A DNA stretch of 64,000 nt from Turbatrix aceti (GCA_963969345.1 OZ017767.1:2604001-2668000); one strand, 5' to 3'. Counted from the stretch's first letter, positions 35,077 to 46,154 are shown. Program-made: numbers and translations. The notes: generated by a model not told the origin, from the sequence alone.

Positions 35077-36261
35077 ATGTCTAATAAGTCTTATAATTTT
35101 CTAACCAATACGATTTACACTTACTTCTTTGGTTTTATACTCGGTATAGTATTTTTCCTACTGAATCTGGCAGCATTGTATGCTGTGTTGAAGGTTGGTT
35201 GTTTGCAATTTAATATTGAATCTGCATAATTTTCAGAATCAAAAAAGTGCAAATAGTAACCTTGAAAGGTCAACAACAATTTTTATCTGCATGATCATTT
35301 ACCTCAGCGCTTTATCAAACATTATAAATTGTTTAGAATTGTACATAATGTTTACTCACACTTTGGCTTTGGGAAAAATAGTTCTTCTACGTTACACTCA
35401 TGAAACTCTGAGCGACGAAACATTTTTTGATTATTTTACCACCCGGACAAGTCGTGATTTATTTAATGAGGTATGAATCATTGATTGTTTTTCGAATCAT
35501 TGATCCCAATAAAAAATCTGTATGACAGAACTCAAATGATAGAAGTCATAAAACTCGATGTGTTTTTTTTTCAGTTGACACCGAATATTATAAATTTTAT
35601 TTGGCTTGGGTTGTTTACACTATCACTTAATCAATTTTTTATTTTCTACATTCCAAAACTAAATTCCACAATTTTCAAAAGTAAGTTTGTATTCATTATT
35701 TGCATCATTTTGTTGATTATTATAATTTATTTAACAATAGTATTTGGTTTTATTTGTTTTATGGTATTTGGTAGATTTGACGGCAATGAATACAACTCCA
35801 TAGTACACCATCCAGTCATTGACTGTTTATTTTTGCTTAAAGATAACAAATTCCTTGAGATTATTTATCATTCCAATATATTTTTCTCATTAATTCTAAT
35901 TCTATATGTATTAATTATTTTGGAACTTCGCTTCAAGCTGACTTGGCGAATAAAAAGTGGGAAAGATTTTTTCAAACCCGTTACACAAAAGACTGGCTCC
36001 AGTGTGCAACGCAAAAGTGCATGGCGCCTTGCTGGATACTGTATTATTTTGATAGCGACCGAGTACACTTCGTCAATTTATTACTATTTCTGCGCAATGA
36101 TAATGGGCGACGATGATTATGGAATATGTACTCCTTCCTTTGTATTTTACGAAGGGCACTTGATTATTTTGTTAGTTGTCTGTAATTCTAAATCGTTGTC
36201 ATTTTTAATCGCACTGCTCAATAGAGGTACCCGCGAACATTTTATAAACTGTTTGAAATAA
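35077..36261 (+). CDS. Seven-transmembrane chemoreceptor-like protein
   Basis: Exons 35077-35193, 35237-35470, 35575-36261, all introns phase 0; 345 aa. Seven hydrophobic segments can be traced: FFGFILGIVFFLLNLAALY, a second around IFICMIIYLSALSNIIN, one around NIINFIWLGLFTLSLNQ, FVFIICIILLIIIIYLTIVF, IIYHSNIFFSLILILYVLII, LAGYCIILIATEYTSSIYYY and LIILLVVCNSKSLSFLIALL. It has no signal peptide, short loops and a short C-terminal tail (NRGTREHFINCLK), as in nematode serpentine receptors. The subfamily is not assigned. It is inserted within the surface-protein array on the opposite strand to its neighbours, and its base composition is strongly AT-rich. Confidence 0.85.
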
Positions 36262-36758
36262 ATGAATGAAGCTTGGACTTTTGTTGCAACAGACAAGGAA
36301 ACAAAAAAGGAACAGCATCGTTAGAAGATGTCTATTTAGTGCAGCGATCAACACAGAGTCCAACGAGTCATCCTCGGACTGCATCTGTCAAACAAAGTTT
36401 GTAACGAAAAATTCCGCAATGAGTTGTTCGTATTTCATGTTGTTTGTATAGCAACTCATAACAGATGCAAAAGCTAAATAGAAAGTAATGAGTCAGGTGA
36501 TGCGGTAAAGGGCACGCAGCCGCCAGATGTACAAGCGCAAGATTTCACCATCAAAGTAAGTCTAACTATGATATTGTCCTAAAACTTGTAGAACTCTGAA
36601 ACTCACCTGCCTTACCGTGCAGGTAAATACACTTGAGGAAACTTTTTGTATTCACAGTTCTTATTACTAATAAGTTATTAGTAAACATATGATTTTTTTG
36701 TGCCAAAGTATACAGTATTTATTTGTTTATTTATAATTTCATAACTTCTGAATTTAGA
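36262..36758. other. Intergenic region holding a family relic
   Basis: Spans the 3' flank of the 7TM gene and the relic at 36440-36615. No intact gene. Confidence 0.5.
36440..36615 (-). pseudogene. Relic: exon 3 fragment and promoter element of the surface-protein family
   Basis: Read on the minus strand, 36450-36530 resembles the CTLPxHL...YFRFSF..SY part of exon 3 (matching the gene at 38546-40158) but contains a stop and small indels. A CAGGTGAGT element lies at 36604-36609. The intervening exons are missing, so it is a deleted paralogue. Confidence 0.65.
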
Positions 36759-38325
36759 TCACATTAAATGCCAAACAAAAACAAACGCAAAAATAATCAC
36801 TAAGATGTACAATTTCAGTGATGCTGACGATGTCGTTGTACCGGTTGCACCAGATTCAACATTTGAATCGTCGTCTTCATCGTGACTTTCGCCGTAGTTA
36901 ACTTCTTCATAATCAATCTCCTCAGGCGAGCCACCTTCGAACAGAAACTCGCCTGTGAAGAAGTCGCTATGCATAGTTGTATTTTTTTCAAAATCAAATA
37001 CAATGTTTTGGGCCCCGGCAAAACCATAAATGAGATCGTTTTCATCCTAAATATGGATGTTATACTTACACATATTTAAACAAAAGTAATTACTTATTTG
37101 TAAAACATTACCATAAACCCAAATGACGAAACGCAGAGGTAGTTTGAAACTTCCAAATGAATTCCTATTCTCCAGTATCGATTTTCGTAATCTCCGGTAG
37201 ACGAGCAATTACACGTTGATTCTACTTCCGAGATCGGCGGCATTTTGGCCAACTTTGTGTCAGGAAAATCAGGATGATCTTTCAAGAAAATCAAGGATCT
37301 GCATGATTCGTCTTTTTCAAACAGCCACAACCTGTAACAAAGGGAAAAAAAGTTGCCTTGTGCCTGTAAAATCCAACCTAGTCATGTTTTGACACGCAGG
37401 ATTCCAATGTTCAACGTAAACGTAGGTAATATTTTGTCGAATGTGGTAATCGATGTTAAAAGACAAAGAAGTTCCAAATTTTCTAAGTGAAATTGTGTAT
37501 TCCAGACGCACGTAAACATAAGGCTCAGTTTTGTAATTGAAGTCTGTACAGTGCATCGGGGATTCTGGAGGCTCAGAATCTACAATTGACTCATCTTGCA
37601 GCTTTTGGCTTGTTTTTAACACAAATTTTTCTTCTTCGGGCAGAAAAAGTGGATACATTTCCATTTCGCTATTGTCCGATTTCCCCATTATGGCCTAAAA
37701 ATATAAAAACAATTTTTTTCTTCAACATAACCAAAAATACATCAAATGCAATGACGCACACTCCATTTTTAAAGTATGGCAGTTCGTATGAAATGTTATA
37801 GCTAAATCGAAAGTAACTTGACAGATGATCCGGTAGCGTGCACTCGCAGGTTATATTCTGATTTATCAACGATTGCAACCAATCACAATCCGCAGCTTCA
37901 TACTTTAGTTCGATACTAAAATTAGCCCAAGTAAATGAAAAATGACCGATAAGAAAAGCTAACAAGGTGACTTCTTGTTTAATGTTTTTACTCAACCACC
38001 CTGCTGAGACAATAAGGTTAGTTGCCTTGGGTGACACTCTGTACCACATCCAGTAGTTTAAGTCAGGAATGGCGTTTATACTAGCGAATTCAATAAACAG
38101 ATTATTTCGTTCGTCAATTTCAACAAACGATGTCTTGTCTACGTTATTCCATTGGGCGTCCCTAAAAACTATTTTACATAGCATTCCAAATTCTGACAAT
38201 TTTTCAGAAACCTACACGATACATTTTTCGTTTTCAGAATCCTCTGTTTTCTGACAAATAACAAAGTTTGTAGCAAAAACAAAGAAAAACAAGACCCAAA
38301 ATAGAAAAGCCCAAAGTATTGCCAT
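36759..38325 (-). CDS. Novel surface-protein family, member C (minus)
   Basis: Exons (minus): 38325-38216, 38161-37964, 37915-37741, 37694-37378, 37331-37112, 37046-36759; 435 aa. Signal peptide with a long hydrophobic core (WAFLFWVLFFFVFATNFVIC). Landmarks: FVEIDERNN, YWMWYRVSP, LKYEAADCDWL, ITCECTLPDHL, YFRFSYNISY, LFLPEEEKFVLKTSQKL, CTDFNY, NPACQNMTR, LWLFEKDESC, CNCSSTGDYENRYWRIGIHL and FGF. Exon 6 carries an acidic stretch (ESHDEDDDSNVESG), then ends LYILVIIFAFVFVWHLM. The exon 2 donor was fixed at 37963-37962 (GTTAGC), which gives 198 nt, equal to member B and phase 2. Confidence 0.87.
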
Positions 38326-38387
38326 CAGAGTTAGTCTTATGACGCCCGGTGAAACTGATGGCAGAACAGTAAGCTTGTACAGAAACT

Positions 38388-38393
38388 CACCTG
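38388..38393 (-). promoter_or_regulatory. Conserved upstream CAGGTGAGT element, member C
   Basis: Gene-strand CAGGTGAGT, 62 nt before the ATG. In this member the motif is also a perfect 5' splice-site consensus, which supports the alternative reading as the donor of a short 5' UTR intron. Confidence 0.5.
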
Positions 38394-38545
38394 TTGTACA
38401 ATGTACAATGTACATTTGCTTTGGCAGCAAATGAGTTTTCGGCATTTTTGTAAATTATAATTTTTCACTTTTTGTAGTTACTGTCTTTTTGGTTTACACA
38501 TTTACATTTTATTAAATATCACAAATTATAGTAACAGAAAATGTT

Positions 38546-40158
38546 TCACAGAAATGGCAAAATGAAGACAGCCGCAATCATAAGCGCCGCAATGTGTCGT
38601 TTTGGTGCATTTGACGGTGTTGTTGCATCGGTTTCGTCATTTTGGTCGTCGTCTTCATCGTCTTCATTATTGTCTTCATCATTTTCGTTAGGGTCGTCGT
38701 CGTCATCATTTTGATCGTCATTGGTGCCAACTTCGACATCGATTTCGTTGTCTATTATAATATCAGACGAGTCACTTTCGTAAAGTAGTGTGTCCGTGTA
38801 ATACTCCATGTGTAAGTTAGTTTTTTTCTCGGAATCAAACGCAATCGTTTGGATGCTGACGACACCATAGAGGAGGGTGTTGTGATCCTATAACATGTGT
38901 TCAACGTGGAAAGAAGCCTTAATGTAAAAAATTACCACAAATCCGAACGATGCAAAACACAAAAAACTTGAGGTGTCCAAATGAACTCCCATTCTCCAGT
39001 AACGCTCTTCAAGACCTTCAGGATACGAACAATTGCACGCTGACATTGACGGCAACTTTCCAAACACTGTGTCGTTGTAAACAGGATGATCCTCTAAAGC
39101 AATCTCGGTGGTGCACGATTCGTCCTTATCAAACATCCACAATCTACAACAAAAGATTTGAAAAAAAAATGCCACCCGCAGACGCATTGTATTTATGTAC
39201 CTCAGGTTATTCTCACAGGCAGAACTCCTAAAGCGAATGCCAATCTTACTAATTTTCTGCCGTATACCGTAGTCAATGTTGAACGGAGTCATGCCAAGCT
39301 GTGTGTGTGACACCAATCCTTTGCTCTCCGTGGACAACTGCACGTACACAATATGACCGTAGTCGTAGTCTGTACAGTGCATTTGAGGTTCAAAAGCTCC
39401 AGGCTCATAATTAACCATTGCCTCATCTTGCATTTTCTTACTTGTCTGCAATACTAATTCTTTTTCCTTTGGCAGAAAAAGTGGTGACATAGGTAATCTG
39501 CCATTGTTGGCCTAAAAAATGTGTAATTAGTTTCAATCTTCGATATCACAAAAAGTACCCCAACAATGAGATAATACATCCCATGTTTTTGGTATGGCAG
39601 CTTGTAAGAGATGCTAAAGCTGAATCGAAAATAGTGGGTCAAGTGAGACGGTAGAGTGCACGCGCATGTAATATTCGACGTAACCATTGATTCCAACCAA
39701 TCACAATCTGCGGCTTCAAATTTCAGACTTTGACTAAAGAAAAACCTAACTTATATGAAAAAAAACACTGAAAAAAACTAACTTTGCTATTTCCTGATCA
39801 CTGCTCTTTTTCCATTTTAGTGTTGTTATGTCAAGCCATTTTTGTACATTTACTAATTCGGGGCTTACAGCAAACCACATCCAATAGCTCACGTTGGGGA
39901 AAATATTCAAACGGTAGTTATCAATAATCACGTTATTCTGTTCTTTGAGTTCAACAAACGATGCGTCTGTTATGTCATTATATTGATCGTCCCTAAAAAC
40001 CATAACGTACATACTGTACTTAGTTTGACATGTTTTTAAGAAACTTACACGACACATTTTTCGCTCCCAGAATCTTCAGTTTTCTGAGAAATAGCAAAGT
40101 TAGAAGCGAACACGATAAAAAACAAGACGCCGGATAGAAAAACACGATGTTTTGCCAT
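38546..40158 (-). CDS. Novel surface-protein family, member D (minus)
   Basis: Exons (minus): 40158-40049, 39992-39783, 39733-39559, 39511-39201, 39143-38936, 38887-38546; 451 aa. Signal peptide with core VFLSGVLFFIVFASNFAI. It has FVELKEQNN, YWMWFAVSP, LKFEAADCDWL, ITCACTLPSHL, YFRFSFSISY, LFLPKEKELVLQTSKKM, MHCTDYDY, FRSSACENNLR, LWMFDKDESCTTEIAL, CNCSYPEGLEERYWRMGVHL and ASFGF. Exon 6 contains an almost pure Asp/Glu/Asn run of about 35 residues (for example DDQNDDDDDPNENDED), then TTPSNAPKRH and a hydrophobic end (IAALMIAAVFILPFL). No residues follow the hydrophobic end, which fits a GPI signal. Confidence 0.88.
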
Positions 40159-40217
40159 CGAAGTTAACCGTTTGAACACGATGTCGTGCAATAACTTACA
40201 TATGTACTTCTAGCATT

Positions 40218-40223
40218 CACCTG
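40218..40223 (-). promoter_or_regulatory. Conserved upstream CAGGTGAAT element, member D
   Basis: Gene-strand AAGCAAGGCAGGTGAATGCT, 59 nt before the ATG. It matches the member E element over about 18 bases, although the two genes lie on opposite strands. Confidence 0.6.
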
Positions 40224-40651
40224 CCTTGCTTTCGATTTTACAGACAGATGGTGAAAAGTTAACGCTGAAAAGTGAAGAAATTGTATCCCTTTTCAGCGTC
40301 AACAGTTTTTGGTTTCACAACGTAAGTATTTAGTGATACGGAAGTACATTTTAACAATGGATTTTTATAATTTTTCAATACAAACAAACGTTTCATTATT
40401 TTGAATTTATTTCTTTCATTGTGTCATGGTTTATTTGCATCTTGGTGATAGAAAGTTATAAAAATATTTAACAGACCGAAAAAATCCGCAAAAACATGAT
40501 TTTTACATATATGTTTTTTTTTGTTTTTTTTTTGTTTTTTATAATTTCTATAATTTCTAATAATATGGTAATATTTTGACATTTTTGAGTGATGATAACA
40601 AACAAGGGGCAAGAGGCATAAAAATTATCAGTTGCTAAAGCAAAGGCGCGA

Positions 40652-40657
40652 CAGGTG
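40652..40657 (+). promoter_or_regulatory. Conserved upstream CAGGTGAAT element, member E
   Basis: CAGGTGAAT preceded by an AAGCAAAGGCGCGA block, 70 nt before the ATG. The block and spacing recur upstream of member F. Confidence 0.6.
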
Positions 40658-40727
40658 AATGCTTTAGGCACATAAATATTTGTTTGAACAAAAATTTTGA
40701 GAAGTGGCTTACATACATAGTTAGATT

Positions 40728-42310
40728 ATGAAGAACCGTGTTTTGCTAGTATTAATTCGCATATTACTAATTTTTTCCATTGCTGTGAACATAACTTTCT
40801 GTCAAGAAGATGATGATTCTTCAAAAACCCGATGCATTCCGTAGGTTACATTTTTTTCAAATGTCCATTATAAAAATTGTGAACGTTTTTAGGGATCCAA
40901 GATTCAAGAATCTAACCAGTGATGATCTACAAGCCATTGTAGAAGACAATCACCTTGTTTTCGATAAATTCAAACTGAATGCATTTCCCAACATCAGTAA
41001 TTGGATGTGGTTTGCACCGTTTAGAGAAATTGAAAATGATACAAATGATCATTTAGCTTTCCCTCTAAAGGTACAAAAATACGGTTTGCAAAAACTCGAA
41101 AAGTTTGTATTTAGTTTGAATTGAAATTTCCACCTAACACATTTTTTTTAAATTTTCAGTTATACTATTGAATTTGAAGCTGAGGATTGTGACTGGCTGG
41201 AATCTATATTTATGATGGAAATATACTGTGCGTGCACGCTTCCAAGTTATTTTCGGTATTTCTTTCGAATGAGGTTTCAAGTTAGTTACGCTCTCCCCTT
41301 CCAAGAGTTTGGAACGTACTACTTTGTTGTTTCGGTAACTTTATCCAACAGCCGTGGGCAAAAACACTCAACCTGTATATTTTAGAGCGAACGAGTCGAA
41401 GCGTTGAAACCACTATTTTTGCCAGAAGAAAAAGAATTCATGTTGAAAACGAGTAAAAAACTTCAAGACGACGCAATTGTAGAATACAAATCCTTTCCGG
41501 GCACAAAGAAATGCGTTATGTTTGATTACACGGCCAATCCTTTTATTTATGTGCCATTGTCTCCGAGCGATCTCGATAACTTATTACGATACGAACAGTT
41601 TGATCAGAATCCGTTTGTCATCGATAAAAACCATCGGAAAGAAATCACGCACATTTTCTTTGTTTTTCGGACTTCTGCTTGCGAGAATACAACTTTGTAT
41701 GTTTAGCTGTCTCTTGGTGTTAAGTTAATTATCCATGTGTTATAGATTGCGTCTATTTGAAATAGACGAGTACTGTAATTCCAAAGTGACGCTTGAGAAA
41801 CACCCCAAAATGAAAAATACAATGTTCGGAAAGTTGCCGTCTATTGAAGAATATAATACAACGTGTAATTGCTCAACTAACAATAAATACGAAAATCGAT
41901 TTTGGAGAATGTGTCTGTATTTGGCTACTCATAATTACCTATGCCGAGCAAACTTTGGATTTTTGGTAATCTTTTTGACATTTTATGTATGGAACGATGA
42001 TTTTTACGATCAAGTTACCTTTCAGAACGCTGACGGCCAAGTTTATGGAAATTTAGGTGTTGAACTTGTAAGATTTGAACCAGAAGAAAACACAGACCTG
42101 TACTACGATTACGTCACGGATACGATGATTCACAAAGCAAACGGCAATCTCGTCACTGATTCGAATTCAGTATCAGTTATCGTAACAGACGATTCTGAGG
42201 AAAACGACGATTCAACGACAACGTCAGCGACCGCTGAAACAAATAAATGGCACATGACTGTGTTCATGTTTCTGCATTTCATTTTTTATTTTTTTCAAAA
42301 ATCCGTGTAA
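40728..42310 (+). CDS. Novel surface-protein family, member E (plus)
   Basis: Exons 40728-40840, 40893-41102, 41160-41334, 41386-41696, 41746-41965, 42026-42310; 437 aa. Signal peptide with core VLLVLIRILLIFSIAVNITFC. Landmarks: IVEDNHLVFD, NWMWFAP, IEFEAEDCDWL, YCACTLPSYF, YFFRMRFQVSY, LFLPEEKEFMLKTSKKL, RTSACENTT, LRLFEIDEYC, CNCSTNNKYENRFWRMCLYLATHNYLC and NFGF. Exon 6 begins with a G..VELVRFEPEENTDLYYDY block, then a Thr/Ser/acidic linker and TNKWHMTVFMFLHFIFYFF. It forms a subgroup with member F (EDNHLV, WMWF, NKWH, PEE..D.YYDY) distinct from the minus-strand members. AATAAA at 42335. Confidence 0.87.
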
Positions 42311-42500
42311 ATATTTATTTATTTTAGCTAAAAAAATAAAATATCGTCTAAATGTAACCAAAGGGCATAACAGTGCCGTACGCTGTTCCATTTTTGTAAT
42401 GAATTCTGTAGTTTATATTTAGAAATGTTTAAATTAAGAAAAAGGTCATTGGCAATCTCAGTGGGCATAAAAATCATCTGTCGCTCAAGCAAAGGCACAA

Positions 42501-42506
42501 CAGGTG
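42501..42506 (+). promoter_or_regulatory. Conserved upstream CAGGTGAAT element, member F
   Basis: AAGCAAAGGCACAACAGGTG followed by AAT, 56 nt before the ATG. Nearly identical to member E over about 45 bases, including a following CACATAAAT block. Confidence 0.6.
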
Positions 42507-42562
42507 AATTTTCTTTATCACATAAATTTCCGTTGAAGCAAGCAGTCATAGGGGTGGCTTTG

Positions 42563-44358
42563 ATGGAGAATACTCGCGTTTTACTAGCTGGCATTTTGCT
42601 TATTCTTGCCATTGGTATAAATTTTACCTTTTGCCAAAAAGATATAAATCGAACAAAAAAACAATGCATTCCGTAGGTTTCATTTCTGATGGTTACAGTA
42701 TACAAATGTACATGTGACTTTTTTTAGGAACAAAAAATTCAGCAAGCTAACCGAAAGCGACCTTCAAATGATTGTAGAAGACAATCACCTGGTTATCGAT
42801 GCTTACAGACTGAATGTTTTTCCCAACATTAGTTATTGGATGTGGTTTACACCGCCGAGAAGAATGGAAAATGCCAAAAAAAGTCTCATAGCTTTTCCTG
42901 TTTGGGTAAAAAAATACGGTCAACAACCACTTCCGACGTTAGTTTTCATAGATTTTTTTTTTAATTTTTACAAAAAATACAAAAAATTCTGTTTTAGGTA
43001 CACTCTCGAATTCGAAGCTCAGGATTGTGATTGGCTGGTTTCCATGTTCGACACGCCAATAAATTGCACGTGCACGCTTCCGAGCAATTGGAAATATTTT
43101 TTTCGAATGAGAGTGAACGTAACTTACGCTTTGCCGTATCAAATTTATGGAACTTATAATTTTGTTGTTGCGGTAACTTTTTTTCCCGATTGGGATGAAA
43201 ATTATTAATTGATCGCTTTTAGATTTTCCAAGACGATAAACACGAAACGCTTCAATATATCGGACCGGCATTTGAGTGGGACGATAAACTGGACTTACTG
43301 AATACGAGTCGAAGACTCCAAGAAGAAGCCATCGTCGAATACGGTCATTCCGGCCCGGTCAAATCGAAGCAATGCAAATCGTTTAACTACACCGCAACAC
43401 CGTTTAGAAACTTGCACTTGTCTGATTCGGCTGACGAATTGTTCAATTTTGAGCAGTTGGATAGAGAACCGTTTGTCATGTACAACGAGTACCGAGAAGA
43501 CCTCACGCATGTTTTCTTTGTATTTTCTACCCGTGCTTGTGAAAATGCATCGGAGTATGTGATTTTTTGTATTACAAAAAAATTTGGCATTTGTAACGTT
43601 TTCATGTGTTTCAGATTATGGCTGTTTGAAAAAGACGAATCCTGTGCAACGACGATAAAACTGGAAAAGCACGATCTTGTGCCAGGCGGAGTCGTTGCAA
43701 GGCTGCCAGGGTTGGAAGAATACGATACGTGCAATTGCACGTATCCCGAAGAATACGAAAAACGATTTTGGAGAATGGGACTGTATTTGGCGACGCATAA
43801 TTATCTCTGCCGAGGCGAATTTGGATTTATTGTATGGTTTTTTGGGGCATTTGATTAGGGACTAAAACGGGCCGTGCCGAGTGAAGAGACAACAGTTCGC
43901 GTTTGTTTGGTCGTGAAAAAGGAGTAGTGTTATTCAAAACGAGAAAAAAAGTGAACTACCCAAATTTTATTTTTTTCTACTCACCAACACAAAATTTTGC
44001 ACAATCGAAAAAAATAATCTGTCCGATGTTTGTTTTCGTTCCAATTTTCAGTCGGCCCATTTTAGACCTTGACACTTCAAAAAAAAATTCATTTCAGTAT
44101 AACGAAACCATTCTGCTTGGAAATCTCGGAGTTGATATGGTATGGTATAAGCCAGAGGAAGACGCTGACTTTTATTATGATTACGATTCTTTTGAATTAC
44201 TCCACAAATCAAACAGTGAACCTCTACCTCCACCAATATATGACGATGATGAACCGACAGCAACTCTCAATGCCTCAACTTCAGCGACACCTGAGCCAAA
44301 CAAATGGCACGCTGCGGTGTTCATTTTTCCAAGTCTCATAATTTTCCAAGTCTCATAA
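42563..44358 (+). CDS. Novel surface-protein family, member F (plus)
   Basis: Exons 42563-42672, 42728-42937, 42998-43172, 43223-43554, 43615-43831, 44098-44358; 434 aa. Signal peptide with core VLLAGILLILAIGINFTFC. Landmarks: IVEDNHLVID, YWMWFTPP, LEFEAQDCDWL, INCTCTLPSNW, YFFRMRVNVTY, FSTRACENASE, LWLFEKDESCATTIKL, CNCTYPEEYEKRFWRMGLYLATHNYLC and EFGF. Exon 6 has MVWYKPEEDADFYYDYDS, an acidic/Thr linker, PEPNKWHAAVFIFPSLIIF and stop. The final stop codon arises within a perfect 17-bp tandem duplication (44325-44341 and 44342-44358), so the C-terminus differs from member E. Intron 5 (266 nt) is the longest in the family. AATAAA directly after the stop at 44360. Confidence 0.87.
44325..44358 (+). 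repeat. Perfect 17-bp tandem duplication at the 3' end of member F
   Basis: The 17-base unit TTTTCCAAGTCTCATAA occurs twice without mismatch. Because 17 is not a multiple of three, the second copy is read in another frame and supplies the stop. Confidence 0.85.
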
Positions 44359-44711
44359 AAATAAATATTATTTATTCACATTTTCCCAAGCAAAATTGTT
44401 TTTAAATTAGCTTCAAAAAAATCTATCAAAAAAAATGTCATAAAATTTTTTTTCTACGACAACGGGACCGGGTTGGCACTGCGCGCGCACCTGCAAGTGC
44501 CAACTGTCAACAAAAAAAAGGAGTGAGTGAGTAAGCCACCAGAGCGCAGCAAAAAACAAAAAAAAATACAAGGTAAATTGTAATACAGCACGGAAAATCT
44601 TAGTACGTAAGAAAAAATAATTTACAGACTTTGTGCGAGTGCAAGTGACGATTGTTGGTAGGTTGTGTGGAGAGTGGAGCACGGGAGAGATTCGTAAAAA
44701 GGTCAGGACAA
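44359..44711. other. Convergent intergenic region between member F and alpha-SNAP
   Basis: 3' flanks of two convergent genes. AATAAA for member F at its start. No gene is seen. Confidence 0.5.
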
Positions 44712-46154
44712 TCAACAAAGATCGCCTTCCTCGACTTCAGCGACCTCGGCCGCTGCGATCTTCTTCTTCGCCTTCAACAGCATGTGGGTCGTCCAGTCAT
44801 CGAGTCGACTGATTTTGTCAAAGTTCTGAACGGCCAGTGAAAAGGCATCCGCGTCGCCGGCTTCGATGGCGGCTGTCAGCTCTTTGATCAGCTTGCACTC
44901 GCGAGTGTCGGAGAAAGACGGTGATTGGTCCTCGTATCTCTTGAGCGCGTGTTGGGTGTCCAGCTGAAGAAAAAAAAAACCCAGTTATGAAAAAACAACA
45001 AATTTGGCGAAAAAGATTATAAAACAGTTTAGGTGAAGAAAATGCAGTGAAAAGTTTTCAGTTAATTTTCTCGAACAGAACGCAGAACGTAAACTCACTT
45101 ACGTCTTTATGCATCACGAAAAATACACCTTCCTTACCTATTTTTTGGCATAAAAAAAAGATATAAAACTGTTTCGGACAAAAATTTAGGTAAGAAAAAT
45201 AAAAAAAGTATCAAAACTACCAGTTTCTTTCTGATAAAAAAGCAAAGGTTCACTCAAAAAAAGAAGCTCAGTACACGTCAGTTAATTTTCTCGAACGGAA
45301 AGTTGTGTTTTTACGTTACTGACAATACTGTAATCACAAAAACTATCAATTGTGTACATACGCTTTTCTGGATGAAGAAGCAGTTTTTTTACCATTTTCT
45401 CAGAAAAAAATTTTTCCCTGCCTGTTTTTACAGTTTTTTTTTATCATTACTGCCGTTTTTGGCCATTTACACCACCTTGACGGTATTTCAGAGACTCGCA
45501 GTTAAAATAAAAACTCACAGCATCCAAATTGAGGTAGCAGAGGAGCGCCTTGAAGAAATTGCCCTTGGCAGCGTACTTGAGGGTAGGATGATCGGCCTGC
45601 CAGACAGCGAGCTCCTCAAAAGTGTCGATAGCCTTGCGGAGCTGTCCGAGTTCGGCTGCGTACTGTCCGACTTTGTCCAGTGATTTTGCGGCAGTCGATT
45701 TCTGTTCTTCGCCTTTGTAGAAGTCGGCAGCCTTCGTGTGATGTTTCATGGCTTCTTCCTTGTTCGGAGATTCGGTTTCATAGATTTCAGCCGCAGTGAC
45801 ATGTTGACGAGCTGCCATCTGGAAGCGTCCCATATCCGTGTAGATCTCGGCAGCCTTGAGGATTGCAGCGACGGCTTTTTCGGGATTCACCTTCCGATAG
45901 CAATTTCCAGCTTCTGCGAACTGCATCGCCGAGTTGTGCTTTCCATCTGCGTCGTAGGATTGAGCGGCACGCTCAAAAGCCTGTCCGGCCTCGCCCCAGT
46001 TCTTGGCGATCTTGAAGAGGTTGCCGGCCTGGATGTAGATATCCGCGATTTCGTCAGAACTCGTCGACGAAAAAAGCGACAGCAGTCCACCCTTTCGCGA
46101 CTTTTTCTCGGCTTCTGCCAACTTGGCTCGGGCTTTGGCTTCGTTATCACCCAT
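44712..46154 (-). CDS. alpha-SNAP: Alpha-soluble NSF attachment protein (alpha-SNAP)
   Basis: Binds SNARE complexes and recruits and stimulates the NSF ATPase to disassemble them after membrane fusion; acts at cytosolic membrane faces. Exons (minus) 46154-45519 and 44963-44712; 295 aa, the family's usual length. It starts MGDNEAKARAKLAEAEKKS, with the hydrophobic membrane-binding loop GLLSLFSS near residues 23-30. TPR-like helical repeats include AGNLFKIAKNWGEAGQAFE, AGNCYRKVNPEKAV, YTDMGRFQMAARQHVTAAE and AADFYKGEEQKSTAAKSLDK. The C-terminal segment has FDKISRLDDWTTHMLLKAKK, matching the NSF-stimulating C-terminal region, but the protein ends in a longer acidic tail (EVAEVEEGDLC). Confidence 0.95.
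44964..45518 (-). other. Intron of the alpha-SNAP gene
   Basis: AT-rich 555-nt intron. A segment GTTAATTTTCTCGAAC occurs twice (about 45061 and 45281), each followed by GGAA or AGAA, indicating a partial internal duplication of about 220 nt. No other feature. Confidence 0.55.

Larger units (their letters stand above)
40159..40727. other. Divergent promoter region between members D and E
   Basis: Intergenic segment between the oppositely oriented members. Holds one conserved CAGGTGAAT element for each gene (40218-40223 and 40652-40657) and an AT-rich centre with long T runs at 40510-40540. Confidence 0.6.
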
